Part shown: positions 1-8,813 of the stretch, one piece after another | Layout: each line of letters opens with the position of its first letter | Position numbering within the stretch: the first letter of the stretch is position 1 | NCBI GenBank assembly: GCA_003481745.1 | Contig: QULP01000005.1 | Span: 62,001 to 126,000, forward strand | From: Firmicutes bacterium OM04-13BH | GTDB lineage: Bacteria; Bacillota; Clostridia; Lachnospirales; Lachnospiraceae | Length of the DNA: 64,000 bases | Reading direction: 5' to 3' | Made by a program: the position numbers and the translations under genes | The notes under the pieces: model-generated | Told to the model about the DNA's origin: nothing | The model's database searches: none | Seen by the model: only the letters and a program-made list of their open reading frames with translations

Positions 1-979
1 AGGAATAGGATTCATTCACATCTCCCAATCTGGAAAGCTGCTGTGCTATAAAGGCCGCATTCAGGTTTGTGTCATGAATGACGCCCTGAGGAGTATAGGA
101 GCTGTTGAACTCCGTGATATGAATCTGCAGACCCTTATATTCCGGGAAACTGTCAATAATATCTCTGGTTGTTTTTAAATTGGCAAAGCCGTCCTCTGCA
201 TTCATCAGTTCAGAATATGCATAATGTCCAATATATTCCGGCGGATCAACGGTGTAATGATGTCTGGTTACGAAATCCACAGGTATGTGATTCTCATGGC
301 AATATTCCATAAATGCCTGAATCCATTTCTCATCCGTTCCTCCACAAACAGCAGGGCCTCCTACACGGAATCCCGGATTCACTTCCTTTATGGCATCAAA
401 GGTTCTATGGAACAGCTTAAAATATTCCTGCATATCCGCATTTTCCCAGAAGCCGCAAAGATTGGGCTCGTTCCATACTTCAATGGGCCATTGAATAACT
501 TCCTCTTCTCCATAGCGTCCCATCAGATGCCGCAGCAATGAACGCACCATATTACACCATATATCATAATCTTTTGGAGGAGTGGTATTTCCCTGCCAGT
601 AAAAGATAGTCTGGCTTCCATTTGCCAACTTTTTAGGCATAAAACCCAGTTCAAGAAAAGGTCTCAGCCCCACCTTCTTATAGGCATCCATTACTCTATC
701 CAGATAAGTATAGTTGTACTCGACCCTTACCTTACCATCCTCCTCATAGGTCTGAAAGATTGCCATATCATCACAGAATAATCCATGTCCCCGGATATGC
801 TTAAATCCGATTTCCTTTTGAACCAAGCGCAGCTCCTCCTGATATTCTTCTGTCAATGCAAGCCCCATTCTTCCGGTTCCCACACAATAATCTACATTAT
901 TGTGAAAAAAGGCCTTTGAATCCTTTGTAATCACGATCTTTTTTCTGTCATGCTCTGTTGCCCCACCAAAATTTACCAT
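1..979 (-). CDS. GH39 beta-xylosidase, C-terminus beyond window
   Basis: The first 326 codons of a glycoside hydrolase family 39 enzyme can be read; the gene runs off the left edge. The (beta/alpha)8 barrel shows the acid/base motif WNEPN at residues 169-173 and the nucleophile motif ITEFNSSY with Glu290, both diagnostic of GH39. No signal peptide is visible (start MVNFGGATEHDRKK), so it probably acts in the cytoplasm on xylo-oligosaccharides, releasing xylose. The ATG at 979 follows an AAGGAG site; an ATG 4 nt earlier is out of frame and stops early. It is divergent from an AraC-type regulator and near a GH43 xylosidase, which supports a xyloside role. Substrate choice within GH39 (xyloside or iduronide) is inferred. 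Confidence 0.85.
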   Translation of the reverse strand, partial: MVNFGGATEHDRKKIVITKDSKAFFHNNVDYCVGTGRMGLALTEEYQEELRLVQKEIGFKHIRGHGLFCDDMAIFQTYEEDGKVRVEYNYTYLDRVMDAYKKVGLRPFLELGFMPKKLANGSQTIFYWQGNTTPPKDYDIWCNMVRSLLRHLMGRYGEEEVIQWPIEVWNEPNLCGFWENADMQEYFKLFHRTFDAIKEVNPGFRVGGPAVCGGTDEKWIQAFMEYCHENHIPVDFVTRHHYTVDPPEYIGHYAYSELMNAEDGFANLKTTRDIIDSFPEYKGLQIHITEFNSSYTPQGVIHDTNLNAAFIAQQLSRLGDVNESYS

Positions 980-1171
980 GCATGTATCTCCTTCTTCTAA
1001 ATCATGTTCCTATGCAGTCACGCATCAGATGTCTGACCGCTGCACGATCCGCAGCTCTCTGATGACGATTGCCATATTAATATGATACTATCGCATTGAT
1101 TTAAAGTTTTCAATGATTTATACTATAAGAAAATTGATATATCCTCTGATGTATCAGAACGGAGATTCCAG
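980..1171. promoter_or_regulatory. divergent promoter region, GH39 / AraC regulator
   Basis: This 192-base gap lies between two divergent genes and must carry both promoters. It holds AT-rich stretches (about 1075-1140) and the AAGGAG site of the leftward gene. AraC-type regulators often bind such gaps, but I could not assign an operator. Confidence 0.4.
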
Positions 1172-2035
1172 ATGACTGAAATTGAATTTGTCGGCTACAG
1201 TGCCGTTCACCCCTCAGATTTTATATATGATGTTCCGAATGGCTTTACAGGCTATCTTCTGCTTCTTTTCGACTCTCCCTCGGAGCTGCTCATAGACGGA
1301 AGACTAATGCGGACAGCCGCCAATTCTGCTATTCTGTATACACCAGGAAGCAGGATTTATTACCGTGCTGCCGGTGAAGAATACCGGAATGACTGGATTC
1401 GTTTTCGTTCCGATCACTCCTTCGTGAAGCTGTTTCCGTTAACAAACACCCCATTTCCCGTAACAGATCCGGAATACTGTCATCAGCTTTTTAAATTACT
1501 AACCTGGGAGTCCGCCTTTTTCTCCTCTGAAAGCGAATCAAACATTACTCACCTGCTTCGGGTTCTGTTCTCCAAATTAAGAGAAGGAATCCAGAATGAG
1601 TCCCCGGGTATTCACGAGCATGAGCTGGTTGCATTGCATAAGATGATCTACAATAATCCTCAGCTTCCATGGAATATAAACATGATGGCTGCGAAGCTTC
1701 ACTTAAGTCCCAGTCATCTTCAGACTCTCTATCACCGCAAATTTGGCTCCTCCTGCATGGACAATGTCATCGAAGGACGTCTGCGCCGTGCAAAGGATTT
1801 ATTAGAGTACAGCGAATACTCCATCCGCGACATTTCCGAGCAATGTGGTTATAATAATGTAGAGCATTTCTGCAGACAGTTCCGTCAGCATAACGGCTGT
1901 ACCCCTGGACAATACCGGAAAAATGCATCAGCGGGAAGCAACAAAAGACTTCTCACCCACAATACCCTGGGAGGAAGGGAGTTTGAGAAGATTAATCGAA
2001 ATCATCCGGTTGCAGAATCTTTTCCGGTTCTGTGA
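1172..2035 (+). CDS. AraC family transcriptional regulator
   Basis: A 287-residue regulator. An N-terminal cupin-like sensor region (about 1-125) is followed by a C-terminal double helix-turn-helix. The first helix-turn-helix is near NMMAAKLHLSPSHLQTLYHR (about 170-190), and the second carries the family signature IRDISEQCGYNNVEHFCRQF, ending in CTPGQYR (about 215-250). The length matches the usual 280-300. It is divergent from the GH39 gene and upstream of the GH43 gene, so it probably senses a sugar and controls the xylosidases. Start ATG is preceded by a modest GGAG. The effector is unknown. Confidence 0.88.
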   Translation: MTEIEFVGYSAVHPSDFIYDVPNGFTGYLLLLFDSPSELLIDGRLMRTAANSAILYTPGSRIYYRAAGEEYRNDWIRFRSDHSFVKLFPLTNTPFPVTDPEYCHQLFKLLTWESAFFSSESESNITHLLRVLFSKLREGIQNESPGIHEHELVALHKMIYNNPQLPWNINMMAAKLHLSPSHLQTLYHRKFGSSCMDNVIEGRLRRAKDLLEYSEYSIRDISEQCGYNNVEHFCRQFRQHNGCTPGQYRKNASAGSNKRLLTHNTLGGREFEKINRNHPVAESFPVL

Positions 2036-2201
2036 CGTCTTGATACCGGACATATCGGGATGAATCAACAGTATATTCTTTCTTATTAATTTTAAAGTTC
2101 GGGAAGGCCCATTCCATAAGCCTTCTCCAAAGTGACTTTTTCTCCTCCAACATCATCAATATTTTCTGTAAGTTCTTCTCCACCGGCATACATTCTTCCA
2201 A
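1992..2201 (-). CDS. small hypothetical protein, possible relic
   Basis: A 69-codon reading frame starting at TTG and overlapping the last 44 bases of the AraC gene tail-to-tail. The frame stays open upstream of this start, so it may be the 3' end of a longer lost gene. Composition is protein-like (charged, with WRRLMEWAFPNFKINKKEY) but I recognise no family. No convincing ribosome binding site is present. It could be non-coding. Confidence 0.2.
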   Translation of the reverse strand: MEECMPVEKNLQKILMMLEEKKSLWRRLMEWAFPNFKINKKEYTVDSSRYVRYQDVTEPEKILQPDDFD

Positions 2202-2246
2202 GACCGCATAAAATTTTATCAGAACATGTATAAAAATGACCTGTAA

Positions 2247-2425
2247 GTGACATTGATTCAGAACCGTCTTGAGTACACTGTCAAAGTTGATAACAACACA
2301 TCTGAGAACCTGCAGTCCGCTGAATCCCGTATCCGTGATACTGATATGGCAGATGAGATGACAAGATTCTCGAAAGAGAGCAGCAGGCAGCTACTTCCAT
2401 GCTTGCTCAGGCAGAGGATGAATAA
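2247..2425 (+). pseudogene. flagellin C-terminal remnant, frameshifted
   Basis: Reading from 2256 gives IQNRLEYTV then NTSENLQSAESRIRDTDMAD, the strongly conserved D0/D1 C-terminal helix of bacterial flagellin. About 30 codons later the frame breaks. The +1 frame continues with AATSMLAQAEDE and a stop at 2423-2425, which is the normal flagellin end (AATSMLAQANQ type). Comparison with the family suggests loss of about 7 bases between GAGAGC and AGCAGG near 2380. No N-terminal part is present. It is a relic with no likely function, lying between the AraC regulator and the GH43 gene. Confidence 0.8.
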
Positions 2426-2511
2426 AATCTTCTTTTTCTTCTTTTTCCCATTGCAAATCCCACATTTTCCTGTATGATAGAGATATATTAACAATAAGGA
2501 GGCATACAGTT

Positions 2512-4134
2512 ATGTTGCAGATTAAAAATCCGGTTTTGCCGGGATTTAATGCAGATCCATCCATTATCCGTGTGGATGATACATATTACATTGCGAACTC
2601 TACGTTTGAGTGGTTTCCGGGAGTTCGTCTGCATGAGTCAAAAGATTTAGTACATTGGAATCTTCTTCCATCCGCATTGTCCACGACGACATTGCTTGAT
2701 ATGAAAGGAAATCCGTCATCGGGAGGTATCTGGGCGCCGGATCTTTCCTATGCAGATGGAAAATTCTGGCTGATTTATACGGATGTAAAAGTAACCGAAG
2801 GACCGTTCAAAGATATGATCAATTATCTGACGACGGCAGAAGATATCCGCGGACCATGGTCGGATCCGATCCGTGTCAATGGTGTGGGATTTGACGCATC
2901 GTTGTTCCATGATGATGACGGACGCAAATACCTTGTTCAGCAGACATGGGATCATCGCGAATACCACCATGCTTTTGACGGTATTACAGTGACAGAATTT
3001 GACACAGAGACAATGAAATTAAAACCGGAGACAGCACGTACGATCTACGCCGGAACGGACGTTAAACTGGTTGAGGGACCACATTTGTATAAGATCAACG
3101 GATATTATTATCTGTTTGCTGCACAGGGTGGAACCGTTTGGACACATCAGGAAGTAGTAGCTCGTTCAAAGACGTTAGATGCGTTGAGTTTTGAGACAGA
3201 GCCTGGCGATCCGTTTATTACAAACTTTGATACGCCGGAACTTGAGATCCAGAAGCAGGGACATGGTGCTCTCGTAGAGACTCCCGGCGGTGAGTGGTAT
3301 TATGCAAGTTTGTGTGGAAGACCGTGGCACCACGAAAATGAAAGTTCGATCGACCCACGCGGCTGGTGTCCGCTTGGCCGTGAGACGGCAATTCAGAAAG
3401 TATACTGGGATGAAGAAGGCTGGCCTCGTATCGAGGGCGGACATGGCGGAAAAGTGCTTGTGGATGCGCCGAAAGATGCAATCTTGACAGAAGCACCGGC
3501 AGATCATTCGATGCATGATGAATTTGACACACCAAAACTTCATGATGAGTGGAATACCCTCCGCGTACCATTTACCGAGGAAATGGGTACGACAGGGGAT
3601 GGCAGGCTGACATTGGTCGGAAAAGGATCCCTCTGCAATAAGCATGAGCTTTCGTTGGTGGCAAAACGCTGGCAGGCATTTAACTTTGATGCCGAAGTGA
3701 AAGTGAAATTTGATCCGTTCAACTATCAGCAGATGGCTGGATTGACAAATTTTTACAATGATAAGCACTGGTCATTCGCTTTCGTTACGTGGAATGAGAA
3801 AAATGGCCGCGTGATCGAAGTGGCAGAGTGCAATCGTGGCGGATATCGTTCGTTCCTTCGCGACGATGCGATTCCGGTACCGGATGATGTTGAATTTGTA
3901 TGGCTTCGCACAAAAGTAAGAAAGCAGTCTTACAGCTACGAGTATTCCTTTGACGGAAAGAACTATACAGAGATTCCGGGCACACTGGATGCTGCTGTAT
4001 TGTCCGATGATTACGTACTCCAGTCATACGGTGGATTCTTCACCGGAGCATTTGTCGGCATGGCATGCGTGGACTACTCCGGATACGATCAGACAGCAGA
4101 ATTCCGCAGTTTTGACTATAAAGAACTGGATTAA
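2512..4134 (+). CDS. GH43 beta-xylosidase / alpha-L-arabinofuranosidase
   Basis: A 540-residue glycoside hydrolase family 43 enzyme. The five-bladed beta-propeller (about 5-320) shows the catalytic base in GFNADPSI (Asp15), the pKa-modulating Asp in GIWAPDLSY, and the acid Glu in VEGPHLY (about 190). The C-terminal part (about 335-540) looks like the beta-sandwich of GH43 beta-xylosidases (HDEFDTPKLHDEWNTLR). Length fits XynB/XylB-type enzymes. There is no signal peptide, so it is probably cytoplasmic and cleaves imported xylo-oligosaccharides. The start ATG follows AAGGAGG. It shares the locus with GH39 and AraC. Confidence 0.9.
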   Translation: MLQIKNPVLPGFNADPSIIRVDDTYYIANSTFEWFPGVRLHESKDLVHWNLLPSALSTTTLLDMKGNPSSGGIWAPDLSYADGKFWLIYTDVKVTEGPFKDMINYLTTAEDIRGPWSDPIRVNGVGFDASLFHDDDGRKYLVQQTWDHREYHHAFDGITVTEFDTETMKLKPETARTIYAGTDVKLVEGPHLYKINGYYYLFAAQGGTVWTHQEVVARSKTLDALSFETEPGDPFITNFDTPELEIQKQGHGALVETPGGEWYYASLCGRPWHHENESSIDPRGWCPLGRETAIQKVYWDEEGWPRIEGGHGGKVLVDAPKDAILTEAPADHSMHDEFDTPKLHDEWNTLRVPFTEEMGTTGDGRLTLVGKGSLCNKHELSLVAKRWQAFNFDAEVKVKFDPFNYQQMAGLTNFYNDKHWSFAFVTWNEKNGRVIEVAECNRGGYRSFLRDDAIPVPDDVEFVWLRTKVRKQSYSYEYSFDGKNYTEIPGTLDAAVLSDDYVLQSYGGFFTGAFVGMACVDYSGYDQTAEFRSFDYKELD

Positions 4135-4480
4135 TCAATAGCAAGAGCCTTTTTTAAACCAGGCTCAATCAGATGGCTGGCGATGCCGCAGAGGATTCTG
4201 GGAAAAAGGACGAAAAGTCCGGGAACCAGGAAGACGATGAGGCAGGCGCCGGCCATTGTAAATAATAAGATGAAAGTTTCTTTGATGTGACCAGCCATCA
4301 GGCGCACGGAGAGCAGAAGAACTGCCGGAAATGAAGCGCGCAGGTGTGAGATCACGGCAAAGATATAATTGGCGAGAACCTAGAGGACGAGGCAGATTAC
4401 CATCCATAAAAAGGGCGGTAAAAGATTGCCGTTTTTTCCGGTAAAGACTTGGGAAAGATCTAATTCATAGTCAAACCGAG
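4131..4480 (-). pseudogene. DUF624 (YesL-like) membrane protein relic
   Basis: The minus strand encodes ISHLRASFPAVLLLSVRLM, then AGHIKETFILLFTMAG and hydrophobic helices ending LIEPGLKKALAID, a pattern like the C-terminal third of DUF624 membrane proteins found in sugar-uptake operons. In the same frame, upstream of an in-frame TAG near 4383, there is about 30 codons of further membrane-like sequence (LLPPFLWMVICLVL). No start codon with the full N-terminus is present. It converges on the GH43 gene and overlaps its stop by a few bases. Family assignment rests on pattern only. Confidence 0.5.
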
Positions 4481-4553
4481 GCCTCCTTGTGCTTAGAGCA
4501 TATGAAGTTTTAGCTTTGTCTTGTAGTTTACGAATATCCGAAAATCAAAAAAG

Positions 4554-4588
4554 CCCTTTGAGAAAAGGATTTCTCCTCTCTCAAAGGG
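4554..4588 (-). terminator. intrinsic terminator
   Basis: A 10-bp stem, CCCTTTGAGA / TCTCAAAGGG. Read leftwards it is followed by TTTTTTGATTTT. It closes the minus-strand accessory gene array that ends at 4610. Confidence 0.8.
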
Positions 4589-4609
4589 AAAGTTGGCAAA
4601 CTTGAATTT

Positions 4610-4864
4610 CTATTTGTGTTGCCATGTCATTACATAATCTTTTTCTCCGGTAGCCTCATCTAAGCCACTATGCTGAATCTCAAATTCTTCTCTCTTATAA
4701 AAAGATATTGCCCGTGCGTTCTTTTGGTATACGTTCAAGTACAACTTATTCCTTTTATCCTTTGCATAATTCAGCAGAATTTTACCTAGACCCTGCGATT
4801 GCATTTCACCAGAAACAAAAATGCCCTCAACATATTCATCATTTAACCCTAGGGTTAAACTTAA
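4610..4864 (-). pseudogene. GNAT acetyltransferase, 3' fragment
   Basis: Only the C-terminal half of a GNAT N-acetyltransferase remains. It has the acetyl-CoA binding motif A (QSQGLGKILLNYA, Q-x-x-G-x-G type) and the following NARAISFYKREEF strand-helix typical of family ends. The frame is open upstream to a TAG at 4865-4867 through NDEYVEGIFVSGEMQSQG, so residues before motif A are missing. A full GNAT has about 150 residues; about 85 remain. The downstream flank carries the 13-bp motif seen after other genes of the array. Confidence 0.75.
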
Positions 4865-4914
4865 CTACTATTTTTTCTTTGCGATATAAAATACATAACT
4901 GTAATAATCTACTA

Positions 4915-5409
4915 CTAATCTAAAATAAAGCGATTATAAGCTATCCTTTTTCCTGTGTTTGTTTTAAAGTTTTCATCTATACACTTTTTTATCTTTTCCT
5001 GTTCTTTTTCTTTATCCATAACTGTTAAATTTTCAAGCAAATCAGCTTCCCATTGTATTTGAAAATCAAGTCCATCAATTTTAGATGGAGTATGATGGTT
5101 GCCTATTATAAAGCATATTCTATCAATATTTTTGTTATAGCCTACCTTTTTTAATATTTCTTTCGCTACTTCTGGTCCTTCCTTTTCTTGATAGACACCA
5201 TCAATAGAACCGTATTTTTTTTGTGCTTCAACCGCACCAATATCATGTAGTATAGCAATAATACTGATGAATTCTTTTTCTTCCTCTCCGATATTTTCTC
5301 CTTTCATTATATCTTCTGCATTTTTCAAAACTTTGAGAGTATGCTCTATGCCAAAAGGAATTTCTTTGAATACTTCTTTCATCTCTATAATAATTTTTTC
5401 TTTAAACAT
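4915..5409 (-). CDS. HD-domain metal-dependent phosphohydrolase
   Basis: A 164-residue HD-superfamily protein. The metal-binding His/Asp residues are seen in GIEHTLKVLKNA (His22), ILHDIG (HD pair, about 53-54) and the later GNHHTPSKID (about 103), ending in an acidic WEADLLENL. This arrangement fits small stand-alone HD hydrolases acting on nucleotides or phosphoesters. The substrate is not predictable. The ATG is preceded by GGAGGTAATTT. It sits in a one-directional row of small accessory genes, several broken, but this one appears intact. Confidence 0.8.
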   Translation of the reverse strand: MFKEKIIIEMKEVFKEIPFGIEHTLKVLKNAEDIMKGENIGEEEKEFISIIAILHDIGAVEAQKKYGSIDGVYQEKEGPEVAKEILKKVGYNKNIDRICFIIGNHHTPSKIDGLDFQIQWEADLLENLTVMDKEKEQEKIKKCIDENFKTNTGKRIAYNRFILD

Positions 5410-5446
5410 AAATTACCTCCATTTATACCTTATAGGTGTTTTAGTT

Positions 5447-5761
5447 CTATCTATCCACTTTTTTGTTCGCCGATACAATCAGCATCATGGGACGGCGCAT
5501 TTCATCCTGCATCCCCGGAATATCCATCATGTATTCCGGTGGCTGCGGCTCCACAATATGATTTATTATAAAACCATTTGAAAGCAGTGTATTTAGATAT
5601 GTGGTCAGTGTTCTATGATATTTTGTAACCTTTTCTCCCAAAAACACAGCTGTCCGTTTGCCCTCATAATAATAATTATCCACCGGAAAATGCAGTATTT
5701 CTCCTTTTTCGTTATAATGCCAGTCTTGTGTTCCATAGGCAGTAAAAACAGGATCTATGTT
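5447..5761 (-). pseudogene. SAM methyltransferase, 3' fragment
   Basis: The frame, open from a TAA at 5762-5764, encodes IDPVFTAYGTQDWHYNEKGE, then FPVDNYYYEGKR, then KYHRTLTTYLNTLLSNGF and PQPPEYMMDIPGMQDEMRRP. This is the characteristic C-terminal third of a class I methyltransferase group common in Firmicutes. The SAM-binding N-terminal domain is absent, so it should be inactive. The break lies just upstream of a short spacer after the neighbouring acetyltransferase. Confidence 0.7.
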
Positions 5762-5789
5762 TTACCTTCCCAACTTCTAATTTTTTACA

Positions 5790-6299
5790 TCATATCCCAA
5801 AAGCCTTGTCGTACTCAATAACTCCATTTAATTTGTTTTTACTTCCGTTAAGATTAAGTGCCATAAAACTTTCATCGTCAACTTCAAATGGCGCTTTTAT
5901 TCCACACTCACTTGCCGGAATATATCCTGCCTTTGGATAGTATTTGGAATGTCCCAAAACAACTGAATATTCATATCCCAATTTATGTGCTATACTGTGT
6001 CCTTCTTTCATCAAAGATAATCCGATTCCCCTGTTCTGATAATCGGGTAATACAGAAAGAGGGGCAAGCGCAAGAACCTCAACCCCTTGAACAACTGCTT
6101 TTGTAAAAAGAATATGTCCTACAATTTTTTCGTCCTCGACAGCAACAAGAGAAAGTTCCGGAATAAACGATTTGCTTTTTCTTAACGCAGCAACTAAGTT
6201 CTGTTCATTTCCATCTGTATATTCAGCATTTTCAAATGCTTCTTTTACAACATGATATACCGTATCATAATCTTCTGGTCTTTCTTGTCTTATAATCAA
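5790..6299 (-). CDS. GNAT family N-acetyltransferase (YhbS-like)
   Basis: A 169-residue GNAT enzyme starting MIIRQERPEDYDTVYHVVKE. The core shows the beta-strand LSLVAVEDEKIVGHILFT and motif A VLPDYQNRGIGLSLMKEG (acetyl-CoA pyrophosphate loop Q-N-R-G-I-G), then the KAGY segment near the end. Length and layout match YhbS-type acetyltransferases of unknown acceptor. It appears intact. It lies between a kinase/methyltransferase hybrid and a methyltransferase fragment, all on the minus strand. Confidence 0.85.
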   Translation of the reverse strand: MIIRQERPEDYDTVYHVVKEAFENAEYTDGNEQNLVAALRKSKSFIPELSLVAVEDEKIVGHILFTKAVVQGVEVLALAPLSVLPDYQNRGIGLSLMKEGHSIAHKLGYEYSVVLGHSKYYPKAGYIPASECGIKAPFEVDDESFMALNLNGSKNKLNGVIEYDKAFGI

Positions 6300-6358
6300 A
6301 ATAGATACCTACATAGTTTTAAGCTTTTTACAATTACAGGAAATGGCAAATCTACTAT

Positions 6359-7294
6359 CTACCTCTCAATTTTTATGGCTCTGACAATGATAATATCCGG
6401 GATTTCTTTATTAAAATAGCATTCTTCGTAAAATCCATCTATGACAAATCCGGTATCAAAACACAGATTAAAAATATCCTGTAAAGAACGATGATAATAA
6501 CATTGTTTTTGCGGCTGTCCTTCAATCGCAATATCGTAATAGCTGTGCGGCGTCATATATTTTTCTGTAAGCGTTACAAAACAGGGGTGCTGTGTCGCAA
6601 ATACAAATACTCCGTTATCCTCAAGCAATTTATAAACAGAGGTAAAAAGCGGCTTAATATCGGTAATATCCATGACCGCCATATTGGAGACTGCTTTTGT
6701 AAACGGCTTATTTCTTTTTAATGCCATCAGACTTGTTTCATTCGTGGCGTCTGCTACACAAAACTCAATGTGATCAGCATACCGTTTTTGGCGCTTTTTT
6801 GCCAGTTCCACCATTTTCTCACTATAATCAAAAGCCAAAACAGAGACAGCTTTTTCTGCAAGATATGCAGAATAATTTCCATTTCCACAGGCAATATCTA
6901 AAATATAGTCTGTTGGATCAGGATTTAGAAGCTCTGTTACTTTGGGGCGGACAACTTCTCTGTGAAAATCATTTGATTCATCCCCCATTGCACAATCCCA
7001 AAATTCAGCGTTTTGATTCCAGATTGCTTTACTTTCTTCCTTTGAATACTGCATAATATCATCTTTCTGCAAAATTACTTTTTCTCCTTCGCCCCATGGC
7101 TCCTGAAATGCGTGATAATGATGTTCCAATATTTCATCTGTTATCACAAACGGCGAATTGGCATTTAAGACCTGATTTCTTTTATATAGTCTTTTTTGCA
7201 AAAGCTCCTTACTGGCTTTCATATAGACAAGTTCCGTTTCAGCGCCTGCTTTTTGGATCAGCTCTTTATAAAAATTCCGATTTCTCAGTTTCAA
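6359..7294 (-). CDS. truncated P-loop kinase joined to SAM methyltransferase
   Basis: A 311-residue hybrid. Residues 1-75 (FYKELIQKAGAETELVYM, then FVITDEILEHHYHAFQEPW) match the C-terminal half of small AAA_33-type ATP-binding kinases; the Walker A part is absent. From about residue 80 (MQYSKEESKAIWNQNAEFWD) a complete class I methyltransferase follows, with the SAM motif ILDIACGNGNYSAYLAE (about 132-148) and FCVADATNE. The ORF is open only to a TAA just upstream of its TTG start, so the kinase half is truncated. Translation may really start at the internal ATG for the methyltransferase. The gene starts right beside the left end of the mobilizable element. Confidence 0.7.
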   Translation of the reverse strand: MKLRNRNFYKELIQKAGAETELVYMKASKELLQKRLYKRNQVLNANSPFVITDEILEHHYHAFQEPWGEGEKVILQKDDIMQYSKEESKAIWNQNAEFWDCAMGDESNDFHREVVRPKVTELLNPDPTDYILDIACGNGNYSAYLAEKAVSVLAFDYSEKMVELAKKRQKRYADHIEFCVADATNETSLMALKRNKPFTKAVSNMAVMDITDIKPLFTSVYKLLEDNGVFVFATQHPCFVTLTEKYMTPHSYYDIAIEGQPQKQCYYHRSLQDIFNLCFDTGFVIDGFYEECYFNKEIPDIIIVRAIKIER

Positions 7295-7431
7295 AAACTG
7301 GAATTTATATAATTATCTCTCTAACTTTCCCCATTTTATAGGCTTTCCCGCCTGTCCATTAGTGAAATGATATGTAGTTTCCCTTATTTTTGCCCTTATG
7401 AGATAATCACAAGGGAAATAAGGGAATTTTT
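7295..7431. other. left end of mobilizable element with integrase arm-type repeats
   Basis: Between the integrase stop and the truncated kinase lie TTTCCCTTA and CCCTTA facing AAGGGAA and TAAGGGAA (about 7377-7426), a near-palindromic set of arm-like sites. Related sites occur at 17690-17761, near the right end. A possible core, AACTGGAATTTATA, is at 7297-7315. Attachment site limits are inferred. Confidence 0.5.
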
Positions 7432-8727
7432 TTAGTCATTGCCTACCACTTTATCAAGAAGCCGAACCGATTTTCGTTTCGCATCTCTTGTGGAGTGAGC
7501 ATAGACATTCATGGTGGTACTTACATCTGAGTGTCCTAATAATTCCTGCACATCTTTTGGAGCAGCTCCATTTGCCAAAAGGTTGCTTGTATAGGTGTGA
7601 CGTAACTGGTGGAAATGAAAGCCTTCAAATCCCTCTAATGTTTTTGCTACCTTTCTGCATACCGTCCCCAAAGTAGTCGGAAGTTCCAGACAACCATCCG
7701 GTCTTAAGCAGACGAAAGAAATTTCTTTATAATCTGCCGGGACTTCCTCTGTTCTGTCTAAGCAATAATATTCGTAGTACACTCTGTTTTTCTCTTTGAC
7801 CTCTTTGTAGTAGTTCGTGTGATAAAGTTCTCCGTACTGCATCCGGTTTTTTTACTGCTCTTTCCGGGCATTACGGAAAATCTCTACCAGCGTATCTCCA
7901 AAATCAACAACCCTTACTTTTTTCCGCTTGGTTGGTCCGATGATATATTTGCGCTTTGAGCCATCATATCGGATGCTGCGTCTTATGGTAAGGCATTGTT
8001 CTTCCAGATTTACATCCTGCCATGCCAAACCGCAGGCTTCTCCAATACGGAGTCCGGCATAATAAGCTATCTGGATTGGAAGTATTGCGGCTGGGTTCTT
8101 TTTTTGCAGATAAGCAAGTAATCTTTCATAATCTTCTCGTGAAATTGGTTGGATATTTCCGTCCATATCCTCATCGGAAAACAAATCCACTTCATCCGTC
8201 TGATACCGCAGTTTAATATACTGCATGGGATTGAACGTAATATACTGCTTTGGAAATACTGCAAAACGGAAAGATTGCTGCATGACTGCGGAAAAAGAAT
8301 GGATATAATCTTTGCTGTACCCCTTTCTCTCTTTTCCATCGGGATGAACTCCCCCGAAGGAAAGTAAATCAAAGAAGGATTGCAAATGTTCAGAAGTTAC
8401 ATTTTTCAGTTTTCGTTCTGCCAATGGGTGTTTCTTGATATTTCGGATTGTTCCGAGGTAATTCTCCACCGTACCATTGCTGAGCGTACCTGTTTTTAAT
8501 TCCTCCTCTGCCCACACATCCAAAAGCTGTCCGACTGTGAGATTTTCCGCTTTGGCAACAAATTTCTTTTTCTCATAATCATCCATTGCCTGACGGAGCA
8601 GTTTTTCAGTTTCACTTTTGCTTTCTGTTCCAACGCATTCTTTCTGGACAAGATTGCCGCTTGCGTCCTCTACATAGAAGCGATAGTACCATTTCTTTCC
8701 TTTTTTTCTTACAGATCCTTTTGCCAT
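7432..8727 (-). pseudogene. int: tyrosine recombinase/integrase with in-frame stop
   Basis: Tn916-like site-specific integrase read as one frame of about 431 codons, interrupted by TAA at 7852-7854. The next codons continue KNRMQYGE in the same frame. The N-terminal part holds the arm-binding domain (MAKGSVRKKGKKWYYRFYV) and core-binding domain, and catalytic Arg in AGLRIGEACGLAWQ. The part after the stop holds HQLRHTYTSNLL, the LGHSDVSTT histidine and the nucleophile Tyr in MNVYAH. The ATG at 8727 follows AAAGGAG; an upstream start is less likely. A K-to-stop change (AAA to TAA) would explain it. The integrase is probably inactive unless the stop is read through or is a sequencing error. Confidence 0.85.
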
Positions 8728-8813
8728 AATCGTATGTCTCCTTTCGATATTAGACAATCGGAACTGATGAAATGCTTCGTGCGTGTAAGTATATCATAAC
8801 TCCGGTTGTCTTA

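Noticed and set aside
3175..3768. 197-codon minus-strand frame inside the GH43 gene
   Set aside because: Antisense shadow of a clear GH43 coding sequence with no RBS or family match.
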